Assembly: GCA_052168315.1 (NCBI GenBank)
Contig: JBQLZO010000076.1
Coordinates: 1-12,763, forward strand
From: JBQLZO01 sp052168315
GTDB taxonomy: Bacteria; Planctomycetota; Phycisphaerae; Phycisphaerales; UBA1924
DNA: 12,763 nucleotides
Reading direction: 5' to 3'
Under the pieces are notes generated by a model, which had not been told where the DNA came from, made no database searches, and was given only the letters and a program-made list of their open reading frames with translations. How positions within the stretch are numbered: position 1 is the stretch's first letter; each line of letters starts with the position of its first letter. Position numbers and translations under genes: made by a program. This document shows positions 1 to 9,620 of the stretch, one piece after another.

Positions 1-1
1 C

Positions 2-490
2 ATCGTTCTCGCATGGGCATTCATCTGGTGGCATCGCCGCCGGTGGATCGCCTACGCCGCGCTGGTCGCCGGGCTGATCCCCATCGCCATCTTCACCTCC
101 GTCTGCATCGAGTTCCTCCACCTTAAGCAGAACGAGCCCCCGCCCTCCTGGCTCTACCTCGTCGCCGCTCTCTACGCCTTCATCTTCCTCCTCGGCGGCT
201 TCGTCATCGCCGCGGCCAACCCACACCGCGCCCAGCACCCCTGCCACCACTGCGGGTACGACCTCCTCGGGCTCTCCGCACCCACCCCCTGCCCAGAGTG
301 CGGCACGCCCATCCGCGCCGAGATCCCCGGCATCCGGCGCTCCACAGAGGATGAACTCCGCCCCGACCGGCTCCGCACCCCCGCCCGCGATGACCCCGCC
401 AAGCGCGTCCGCGAGTTCATCACCGCCCGGCGCGAGGCCCGCACCCGCCGCTCACTCCGCCCCCGCCGACGCACCACGCGCCAGCACTGA
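2..490 (+). CDS. Membrane protein with C-terminal zinc ribbon (3' part only)
   Basis: The reading frame is open from the window edge to TGA at 488-490, and its start lies outside the window. The 162 visible residues contain a clipped hydrophobic stretch (1-10) and two clear membrane segments (about 15-40 and 51-73). A CxxC-x12-CxxC zinc ribbon follows, with C81, C84, C97 and C100 in the pattern CHHCGYDLLGL...CPECG. The tail of about 60 residues is very rich in Arg. This ribbon next to transmembrane helices is a recurrent planctomycete architecture without an assigned function, so I name none. The ribbon should lie on the cytoplasmic side if the Arg-rich tail follows the positive-inside rule (inference). 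No terminator is evident after the stop. Confidence 0.8.
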   Translation: MVLAWAFIWWHRRRWIAYAALVAGLIPIAIFTSVCIEFLHLKQNEPPPSWLYLVAALYAFIFLLGGFVIAAANPHRAQHPCHHCGYDLLGLSAPTPCPECGTPIRAEIPGIRRSTEDELRPDRLRTPARDDPAKRVREFITARREARTRRSLRPRRRTTRQH

Positions 491-870
491 GCCGACCACC
501 GCCCCTCGTGGCTCCAACAGCTTCAGACAGCCTCTCCACACCACCCCTTGCGCATGCCCACCGTGATCGACAGCGTCTTCACACGCGCCAACCTCAGGCA
601 TGCCAAACACTTACGGCGTGTCCCGCTCCTTTTTGGCTGAATCTGCTACATCTTGGGTGTCGATCGATTGCAGCCCAAAGGTTTTGGGGTATGCTTCACT
701 TCCCGGTCCTTGGTCGCGCGTCGGCAACGCGCACCGCTGGGCCCGGAGCCATTCGAACCCGTGACTGAACGCCGGAGGATCGGCAGCGGATCCGGTGCAA
801 TCGGTGCGCTCGCATCCGACCAAACACCGTCCACGCCCGCCGCGAGAGCCAGGTTCCGATCGGTTTGGTG

Positions 871-876
871 TATGAT
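871..876 (+). promoter_or_regulatory. Possible -10 element (TATGAT) upstream of dcd
   Basis: TATGAT stands in an otherwise GC-rich stretch about 200 bases before the preferred dcd start. I see no good -35 hexamer at the right distance. If used, transcription would begin near 883, where an in-frame ATG sits, so the transcript could be leaderless for a longer form of Dcd or have a leader of about 190 nt for the short form. Weak evidence from one hexamer. Confidence 0.25.
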
Positions 877-1060
877 CGGGTCATGACGACCCGCCGCACC
901 AACCCGAACCGCGCCAGCGCTTCCCACCCCTCCCTCCCCCCGCGCCCAGCGCCGGACCTCGACCCGGCCCCGCTTCCCACACCGCCCCGCACCCACTTCA
1001 CCGCTCCCGACCCCAACCCCCACCCCGACCCAGAACCCGACCCCGCTCAGGATCACGACG

Positions 1061-1068
1061 AAAGGTGG
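1061..1068 (+). promoter_or_regulatory. Ribosome binding site that sets the dcd start
   Basis: AAAGGTGG lies 6 nt before the ATG at 1075 and resembles a Shine-Dalgarno sequence. It supports the short 190-residue start over the in-frame upstream ATGs at 865 and 883, neither of which has a comparable site. Confidence 0.55.
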
Positions 1069-1074
1069 ACGCCC

Positions 1075-1647
1075 ATGGGCGTGCTCTGCGACACACAGAT
1101 CCGCGAACTCGTCGGCATCGAGCCCTTCGCCGACAACCAGAAGCGACCGAAGTCCATCTCCTTCGGCGTCTCCTCCTACGGGTACGATGTCCGCGTCGGC
1201 ACCCGCTTCAAGATCTTCACCCCGACCCCCCGCGGCGGCGGCCTGGCCGTCATCGACCCCAAGTCCTTCGACGACCGCTTCATGGTCGCCGTCGACACCG
1301 CCGACGAGGCCACCGACCACATCATCATCCCCCCCAACTCGTTCGCCCTCTGCGAAACCGTCGAGACCTTCAACATCCCCCGCGATGTCCTGGTCATCTG
1401 CGTCGGCAAATCCACCTACGCCCGCTGCGGCCTGATCGTGAATGTCACCCCCCTCGAACCCGAGTGGCGCGGCAAGGTCACCCTCGAAATCTCCAACACC
1501 ACACCCCTGCCCGCGAAGGTCTACGCCAACGAGGGCATCGCGCAGCTCATCTTCCTGAAGGGCGACCGCGTGTGCGCGGTGTCGTACGCGGACAAGGCTG
1601 GGAAGTATCAGGACCAGAGTGGGTTGACTTTGCCGAAGGTGGATTAA
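1075..1647 (+). CDS. dcd: dCTP deaminase
   Basis: The enzyme deaminates dCTP to dUTP in the cytosol, feeding dUMP and dTTP synthesis. The 190-residue product matches the usual length of about 190. Visible family motifs are the start MGVLCDTQIREL, SSYGYDVR (33-40), the GKSTYARCGL segment (111-120) equivalent to the conserved Ser/Arg active-site region, and EPEWRGKVTLEISN (128-141), in which E138 aligns with the catalytic Glu of the family. I cannot tell from sequence whether it is mono-functional or also hydrolyses dUTP. The start at 1075 is chosen for the Shine-Dalgarno sequence and family length. The frame remains open upstream to 865, which would add a Pro/Asp-rich extension. Ribonucleotide reductase lies downstream, beyond a 498-bp inserted element, so the two may once have formed an operon. 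Confidence 0.93.
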   Translation: MGVLCDTQIRELVGIEPFADNQKRPKSISFGVSSYGYDVRVGTRFKIFTPTPRGGGLAVIDPKSFDDRFMVAVDTADEATDHIIIPPNSFALCETVETFNIPRDVLVICVGKSTYARCGLIVNVTPLEPEWRGKVTLEISNTTPLPAKVYANEGIAQLIFLKGDRVCAVSYADKAGKYQDQSGLTLPKVD

Positions 1648-1650
1648 GAA

Positions 1651-1680
1651 GGCATCAGGCACCGGGCACCAGGCACCAGT
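1651..1680 (+). repeat. Left inverted repeat of the four-helix-bundle element
   Basis: Four heptamers of the form GGCAYCR (GGCATCA, GGCACCG, GGCACCA, GGCACCA) are followed by GT. The block begins 3 bases after the dcd stop. It is the inverted counterpart of 2119-2148, matching at 27 of 30 positions by eye. Confidence 0.85.
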
Positions 1681-1718
1681 GCTTGGGTTCGGCTGTGTGT
1701 TGGAGAGTCGGGGCATGA

Positions 1719-2096
1719 ATGACGGCCGATCGCATCAAGTCGTACCGGGATCTGGTCGCCTGGCAGAAGGCGTTCAGCCTCGGACTCGCGGTGCATCGGA
1801 TGACCGGGTCTTTCCCGAAAGAGGAACGATTTGGCTTGACGAGCCAGCTCCGTCGGAACGCGGTATCGGTCGCGAGCAACATCGCCGAGGGATACGGGCG
1901 AGGCACGAAGATCGATTACATCCGGTTCCTTCGAATCGCACGAGGCTCGCTGTACGAGATGGAGACGCAGCTCATGTTCGCCTCGGAATTCGGCTATGCC
2001 GAACCGGCGGGCGTGACCGCGTTGGTGGACCAGTCTCGCGAATGCGGGCGTGTGATCGCTGGACTGATCTCAGCGGTTGACCGCTCGCAGCCATAG
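1719..2096 (+). CDS. Four-helix-bundle protein (23S rRNA intervening-sequence protein family)
   Basis: The 125-residue protein starts with IKSYRDLVAWQKA (about 6-18), the usual opening of this family, and carries QLRRNAVSVASNIAEGYGRG (about 43-62), its most conserved segment, followed by a third and fourth helix (RGSLYEMETQLMFASEFGY, about 75-93, and the C-terminal Val/Asp-rich helix). Length fits the family (about 115-130). Members encoded in 23S rRNA intervening sequences, and the related Avd protein of diversity-generating retroelements, form small helical oligomers that bind nucleic acid; a specific function for this copy cannot be assigned. The start at 1719 fits the family N-terminus. 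A GGAG lies 13 nt upstream, which is a poor spacing. No reverse transcriptase or variable region is nearby, so this is not a DGR accessory gene. Confidence 0.88.
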   Translation: MTADRIKSYRDLVAWQKAFSLGLAVHRMTGSFPKEERFGLTSQLRRNAVSVASNIAEGYGRGTKIDYIRFLRIARGSLYEMETQLMFASEFGYAEPAGVTALVDQSRECGRVIAGLISAVDRSQP

Positions 2097-2118
2097 AGGG
2101 GTGGGTGGGGTGTCTTGA

Positions 2119-2148
2119 ACTGGTGCCTGGTGCCTGATGCCTGGTGCC
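2119..2148 (-). repeat. Right inverted repeat of the four-helix-bundle element
   Basis: Read on the minus strand this is GGCACCA, GGCATCA, GGCACCA, GGCACCA, GT, the mirror of 1651-1680 with three mismatches. A degenerate further unit (GGATCA on the minus strand) continues outward to about 2154. It ends 25 bases before the GAGGA ribosome binding site of nrdJ, so it lies in the nrdJ leader. Confidence 0.85.
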
Positions 2149-2187
2149 TGATCCAATCGAGCGACGACTTCCGAGGACACGGACGCC

Positions 2188-5910
<3,723 letters not shown>

Positions 5911-6322
5911 GCACCACCCGCGAACCCCCAACGCCCACGCCGGAACAGGCGCACCCGGCGTTGCACCAGATCCCTCTCTCCCCCCGTCCCGCGCCGAAAG
6001 GCGCGCGACGGGTTTGCCGAAACGAGGGCAGGCCGCCCGATGGACGATCGATCGATCGAACCGGAGCCACGGAGCATCGCGACACCGCGACCTCCGAACC
6101 CGCTTCGCTCGCTCGCCCGTCCAAAGAGCGGCCCGCACTCGACCGGCATTCACCTGCAGCCCGTCGTCTCGTCATCACCATCGTCGACACGCGTGCGAGC
6201 CCCAGCGCTCCACGCGACCATCCACGAGTGAATGGCGCGCGAGCCGCGACAACACGCCCACTTCAGTCGCAGCGCCGGCCTCCTGCAACGGGACGCCACA
6301 AAAGGCCCTGCGACCTTGCCGA

Positions 6323-6359
6323 CCCCCGGGTGGATCCCACCACCACCCGGGGGCTTTTT
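6323..6359 (+). terminator. Intrinsic terminator for the nrdJ direction
   Basis: A perfect 11-bp stem, CCCCCGGGTGG (6323-6333) pairing with 6343-6353, has a 9-nt loop and is followed by CTTTTT. It lies 412 nt after the nrdJ stop, so nrdJ either carries a long 3' UTR or a separate small transcript ends here. Confidence 0.85.
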
Positions 6360-6546
6360 CATCGGCCGCACACCCGCATTCGCTGCACAAGAAACACCAC
6401 GCACCCCGCAACACCCGGCGCCATCCCGATCCCCCACAGGCCCATCCACAACCGGAATCACGCCGGTCGGTGGGCGCATGAATGGGGGCTCGCGGATCCA
6501 CCTCCGATCGACGCCAGTTGACGCCAGCCCCGTCCGCGCTCGGCGC

Positions 6547-6586
6547 AAAAACAAACAAGGGTCAGCCGGGGAACGGCGGACCCTTG
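6547..6586 (-). terminator. Intrinsic terminator of the Cys-rich repeat gene
   Basis: On the minus strand an 8-bp stem (CAAGGGTC with GACCCTTG), one mismatch, then a 4-bp GCCG/CGGC stem with a 5-nt loop, is followed by TTTGTTTTTG. It begins about 120 nt after the stop of the minus-strand gene. Confidence 0.85.
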
Positions 6587-6707
6587 CAGGAGAATCTCAT
6601 TCTCACGCGGCGGCCGGTGGCGTTTGGTGCGTCGGAAACCGTGGGGGTCCAACGCCGCGCTCTGCCAGACCGACCGCCGCCTGTTCCAGAATCAGCGGCC
6701 GATTCGC

Positions 6708-8144
6708 TTACCGGGTGGTGCTGGCGACCGGCGTGCCCTTGGTGCACGACGACTTGCCGGAGCAGCAGCCCGACTTGGTCTCGGTCGCGGTGTTCGAGGC
6801 CGGGGTCACCGAGGCGGTGCCCTTCGAGCAGCAGGGCTTGTCGCTCTCGCCGCAGGTCGAAGCGCCCGTGACATTGGCAGCCTTGGAGCGGCAGCAGCCT
6901 TCCGAAGTCAGCTCATCGCACGAGTACGACGCCGGGACGAAGAACGCGGCCGGCATCACGATGCCGTACCCGTTGCCCAGGGTCTGGTTGTTGCGAGCGG
7001 CGGCCAGCGTCGCGACGGAGCACTTGCCGAAGTTGCAGCCAGAGTTGGCGGCGGCGGTCACAGCGGCGGCCTTGGTGGCGCAGCAGCCGGAGGCCTTGTC
7101 GGTGTTGGCAGCAGCGGTCACGGCGGCGGCCTTGGTGGCGCAGCAGCCCGAAGCCTTGTCGGTGTTGGCGGCAGCGGTCACAGCAGCGGCCTTGGTGGCG
7201 CAGCAGCCGGAGGCCTTCTCGGTGTTCGCGGCAGCGGTCACAGCGGCGGCCTTGGTGGCGCAGCAGCCGGAAGCCTTCTCGGTGTTGGCGGCAGCGGTCA
7301 CGGCAGCGGCCTTGGTGGCGCAGCAGCCGGAAGCCTTCTCGGTGTTGGCAGCCGCGGTCACCGCAGCGCCATCACAGGTCTTGGTGCAGGCCTTGGCGCA
7401 GCCGGCCTCGGAGTTGTTCGAAGCGGCGGTCACGGCGGCGGCGGCCTTGGAGGCGCAGCAACCGGAAGCCTTCTCGGTGTTCGACGCGGCGGTCACCGCA
7501 GCGCCATCACAGGTCTTGGTGCAGGCCTTGGCGCAGCCAGCCTCGGAGTTGTTCGAAGCGGCAGTCACGGAAGCGGCGGCCTTGGAGGCGCAGCAGCCGG
7601 AAGCCTTCTCGGTGTTCGAAGCGGCGGTCACCACAGCACCATCACAGGTCTTGGTGCACGCCTTGGCGCAACCGGCCTCGGAGTTGTTCGAAGCGGCGGT
7701 CACGGAAGCGGCGGCCTTGGAGGCGCAGCAGCCGGAAGCCTTCTCGGTGTTCGACGCGGCGGTCACCGCAGCGCCATCGCAGGCCTTCGAGCAGGCTTCG
7801 GCGCAGGCCTTGGCACACGCTTCGGCACAGGCCTTGGCGCACTCGGACGAGCTGGTCTCGTTCGAGGCCGCGACGACCTCAACGGTCTTCTCGCCGCAGG
7901 GGGTCGCGCAATCCGATTTCGCGTTCGCAGCGGCGACAGCGCCGAGCTCGCAGCACGACTTACCCTCGCTGGTGTCGTTCGAGGCCGCGACCACGACGGC
8001 CGCGGGGGCCTTGGCATCGCAGGAGCCCATCAGGCTACAGAGGGTGTTGCCGGTCGCGACGCCGTAACCGACGACGCCGACCGCGCCGAGCCCGACGAGG
8101 GTCAGGATGGCGCCGAGAGTGGTGGATCCGAGCTGACGAATCAT
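6708..8144 (-). CDS. Cys/Ala-rich repeat protein, exported or membrane-anchored, function unknown
   Basis: I do not recognise a family. The 478-residue product starts with a basic end and one hydrophobic segment (about 8-30), a signal anchor or signal peptide. The rest is about 17 variants of one unit around VTAASN, a short polar stretch and GCC or CC. Three 45-residue units (each with GCC plus a GCAKACTKTCDG tail) and five 20-residue units (VTAAANTEKASGCCATKAAA type) are nearly identical. Near the N-terminus a helix-like run places six cysteines every fourth residue (CAKACAEACAKAC...). A repeat-free segment (LAAARNNQTLGNGYGIVMPA...) precedes the last two units. By eye there are about 48 Cys, very little aromatic content and no His in the visible repeats. 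A strong AGGAGGAG site 7 nt upstream fixes the start at 8144, although the frame is open further upstream. Metal binding or disulfide-built surface structure are both possible; neither is shown. Confidence 0.85.
   Translation of the reverse strand: MIRQLGSTTLGAILTLVGLGAVGVVGYGVATGNTLCSLMGSCDAKAPAAVVVAASNDTSEGKSCCELGAVAAANAKSDCATPCGEKTVEVVAASNETSSSECAKACAEACAKACAEACSKACDGAAVTAASNTEKASGCCASKAAASVTAASNNSEAGCAKACTKTCDGAVVTAASNTEKASGCCASKAAASVTAASNNSEAGCAKACTKTCDGAAVTAASNTEKASGCCASKAAAAVTAASNNSEAGCAKACTKTCDGAAVTAAANTEKASGCCATKAAAVTAAANTEKASGCCATKAAAVTAAANTEKASGCCATKAAAVTAAANTDKASGCCATKAAAVTAAANTDKASGCCATKAAAVTAAANSGCNFGKCSVATLAAARNNQTLGNGYGIVMPAAFFVPASYSCDELTSEGCCRSKAANVTGASTCGESDKPCCSKGTASVTPASNTATETKSGCCSGKSSCTKGTPVASTTR
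7062..7361 (-). repeat. Five tandem 60-bp repeats inside the Cys-rich gene
   Basis: The block repeats with exact 60-bp spacing (compare CCTTGGTGGCGCAGCAGCC near 7070, 7130, 7190, 7250 and 7310), encoding 20-residue units with GCCATK. Two copies read NTD and three NTE. Boundaries are approximate. Confidence 0.9.
7371..7775 (-). repeat. Three tandem 135-bp repeats inside the Cys-rich gene
   Basis: The marker ATCACAGGTC recurs at 7371, 7506 and 7641, with a diverged copy at 7776, giving an exact 135-bp period and 45-residue units. Each carries one GCC sub-unit and one GCAKACTKTCDG sub-unit. Phase of the boundaries is arbitrary. Confidence 0.9.
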
Positions 8145-8662
8145 TGAGATTCTCCTCCTGCCGCTCCTCGCGGCAATCGCGTCTGAATGAGAGCGGGTGT
8201 CCAGCCAAGGCCGCTCCGCACAGGAAGCGTCTGGAGCACCGCTCCGGAACATCGGGATGAACGCCCGCCCGCTTTGGACGAGCACGGGGCGAGTCGGCAC
8301 GCGTGCTGCCAGACTGGCATCCGCGCACCGCCTCACACACGACAACACACCCGACATCCAGCGTATTCCATGGGGCCCGCGGCGCGAAGCGGAATCGCGC
8401 GAAAAACCCCATCTCCAGCGCATCGCCCGGGTTTTCCCGTGCGACCACGCCCCGGCGTGCGTCCGGGCACTCCCGGACCGCTCCGACCGGTCGCCCGGAC
8501 CGCCGCGCCACCTTGGTCCGCGCCGGGTGTCCGAAAATAACTCCGAATCCACTTGATCCAACGCCGATCGTGGCGCAGGATATCAGTCTAAATGCAAATC
8601 ATGTGCATCTAGTTGCAGGTGCATCGCCACCATCCACCCCGCCGCACGCCAATGAGGAAACC
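8145..8662. other. Divergent intergenic region between the Cys-rich gene and the pseudopilin gene
   Basis: No gene is supported. It contains the ribosome binding site of the minus-strand gene (8152-8159), a small hairpin TGCCGC/GCGGCA at 8159-8175, a perfect 7-bp hairpin GTCCGGG-CACT-CCCGGAC at 8461-8478, an AT-richer patch from about 8530 to 8625 and a cluster of TGCA sites (8593-8676). The promoters for both flanking genes should be here, but I could not place either with confidence. Confidence 0.5.
8152..8159 (-). promoter_or_regulatory. Ribosome binding site that sets the start of the Cys-rich gene
   Basis: AGGAGGAG on the minus strand, 7 nt before the ATG at 8144, decides that start over the in-frame upstream codons that extend the frame to 8561. 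The residues just after this ATG are a typical signal sequence, which agrees. Confidence 0.85.
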
Positions 8663-8676
8663 ATGTTGCAGGTGCA
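8593..8676. promoter_or_regulatory. Cluster of TGCA sites before and over the pseudopilin start
   Basis: Six TGCA tetranucleotides occur at 8593, 8604, 8614, 8620, 8667 and 8673. The 12-mer GTTGCAGGTGCA appears twice (8612-8623 and 8665-8676), the second copy overlapping the ATG at 8663. Arrangement suggests a regulator-binding array, which is inference; part of the repeat could be chance or coding. Confidence 0.3.
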
Positions 8677-9547
8677 AAAAGATCGCCAGCGCGTCCACCA
8701 CGCCGCACCGCACCGGTCAGACACCGATCATCCCATCGCGCCGCCGCACGCCCACGGTTCTCGGACGATAAGCCGCCCGCGATGCGCCGCCTTCACCCTC
8801 ATCGAGCTCCTGGTCGTCGTCGCCATCCTCGCCCTGCTCATCGGGTTCCTGCTCCCGGCCCTGGGCGCTGCCCGCCGGGCTGCGGCCGCCAGCGTCTGCC
8901 TCTCCAACATGCGCCAACTCGCCATCGCGCAGGCGATGTACGCCGATGACCACGACGGGCGGCTCGTCCGCTTCGGGCTCGGGCACGATGCGGCGCCCCT
9001 CGATCCCGACAAGTCGTGGATCGTCGACCTGGGCGCGTACTGCGATGAGCCGCTGCCCACCCGCTCCCCGCTGGACACCTCCCCGTTCTGGCCCATCGAG
9101 GATGGTGGGCAGGGCGCCGGCGTGGTCGGCGCGGGGATCGAGGGGCGGCGCATCACCTCCTACGGGCTCAACGACCTGGTCGCCGGCGCGCCGGTCATCG
9201 AGCCCAGCGGCAGCGTCCGCGCGTTCTCGAAGATCCACCACATCCCCGCGCCCGCCCAGACCGTCCAGTGGGTGACCATGGCCTTCAACTCGACCCTCGG
9301 GTACTTCGGCCAGTTTGCCGTCTCCGACCATGTCCACCCGCTCCAGTGGTGGGTCTCCGAGGCCCCCGAGGCCGGCGCGATCATCGCCGGCGAGATGGTC
9401 CAGATGTCCGCCGTCGCGGGCACGCAGGGCGAGCCGGAGGCCCGCGCCAACTACGCCCACCTCGATGGGCACGCATCCACCCTCCGCTTCGAGCGCGTCT
9501 GGCAGACCAACGAGATCAATCAGTTCGACCCGCGGTTCGCGCGCTGA
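8663..9547 (+). CDS. Pseudopilin-like protein with prepilin N-terminal cleavage/methylation motif
   Basis: The 294-residue protein has a long basic leader and then A43-F44-TLIELLVV with E48 at position +5, the type IV/type II pseudopilin processing motif. Cleavage before F44 would leave one hydrophobic helix (44-66). LSNMRQLAIAQAMYADDHDGRLV (about 77-101) is typical of the planctomycete/verrucomicrobial pseudopilin-like family. YAHLDGHASTLRF near the C-terminus (264-276) matches its C-terminal Asp-Gly motif. These proteins are processed by a prepilin peptidase and are thought to serve secretion or surface structures; the exact role is unknown. GAGGA at 8654-8658 precedes ATG 8663 with short spacing. 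The open frame extends further upstream to 8303, but without a good ribosome site. Two secreted-protein genes follow on the same strand. Confidence 0.85.
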   Translation: MLQVQKDRQRVHHAAPHRSDTDHPIAPPHAHGSRTISRPRCAAFTLIELLVVVAILALLIGFLLPALGAARRAAAASVCLSNMRQLAIAQAMYADDHDGRLVRFGLGHDAAPLDPDKSWIVDLGAYCDEPLPTRSPLDTSPFWPIEDGGQGAGVVGAGIEGRRITSYGLNDLVAGAPVIEPSGSVRAFSKIHHIPAPAQTVQWVTMAFNSTLGYFGQFAVSDHVHPLQWWVSEAPEAGAIIAGEMVQMSAVAGTQGEPEARANYAHLDGHASTLRFERVWQTNEINQFDPRFAR

Positions 9548-9620
9548 ATCGCGCAGCGCCACCGACCGCCACACACGCACCCGTGCACACCCGCACCGAA
9601 TGGAAAGAGAGAGACGAACC

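Larger units (their letters stand above)
491..1074. other. Non-coding leader between zinc-ribbon gene and dcd
   Basis: No convincing gene lies here. Visible items are: a short perfect inverted repeat CCCAAA/TTTGGG around 673-687; a stronger hairpin at 712-735 (GCGCGT/ACGCGC with loop CGGCA, extended by GGT/ACC across a one-base bulge); and, on the minus strand, a 15-base match to the variable loop and 5' half of a tRNA T-arm (about 751-765) with no T-stem partner. From 865 to 1074 the dcd frame stays open upstream of the preferred start and would encode a Pro/Asp-rich stretch. No U-tract terminator follows the upstream gene. Confidence 0.5.
1651..2148 (+). mobile_element. Putative IVS-like element: four-helix-bundle gene between inverted repeats
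   Basis: The 498-bp unit consists of one four-helix-bundle gene bounded by 30-bp inverted repeats made of heptamers. In several bacteria, genes of this protein family sit in 23S rRNA intervening sequences whose ends pair into a stem (established). The layout here is the same but the element lies between two protein genes. Mobility is inference: there is no transposase, and I see no clear target-site duplication in the flanks. Confidence 0.5.
5911..6707. other. Convergent non-coding region
   Basis: This stretch separates the end of nrdJ from the end of the minus-strand Cys-rich gene. Open frames run through it on both strands, but none has family-like composition or a ribosome binding site, so I call no gene. 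It holds one intrinsic terminator for each direction (6323-6359 plus, 6547-6586 minus). Nothing else recognisable was seen between 5911 and 6322. Confidence 0.6.

Noticed and set aside
765..800. SRP RNA-like core (CCGGAGGATCGGCAGC)
   Set aside because: Lacks the conserved GGAA-type tetraloop and symmetric loop of bacterial SRP RNA.
735..830. Intact tRNA gene on the minus strand
   Set aside because: Only the T-loop-like 15-mer fits; no T-stem pairing, acceptor stem or anticodon arm can be drawn.
646..1716. 356-residue minus-strand frame over dcd
   Set aside because: Shadow of dcd; no recognisable motifs.
491..2187. Cobalamin riboswitch controlling nrdJ
   Set aside because: No B12-box-like segment recognised by eye upstream of dcd or nrdJ; a covariance-model search would be decisive.
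5961..6521. 186-residue plus-strand frame after nrdJ
   Set aside because: Pro/Arg-rich composition, no ribosome site, crosses the intrinsic terminator at 6323-6359.
7062..7790. CRISPR array
   Set aside because: Repeats are head-to-tail with no unique spacers and sit in a coding frame with three-base periodicity.
6232..8147. Long plus-strand open frames (611 and 507 residues) over the Cys-rich gene
   Set aside because: Stop-free shadows created by the in-phase 60- and 135-bp repeats; the minus-strand frame has the signal sequence, ribosome site and terminator.
8398..8440. Minus-strand terminator (AAAACCC ... GGGGTTTTT)
   Set aside because: Stem is short with an 18-nt loop and would lie upstream, not downstream, of the only minus-strand gene here.
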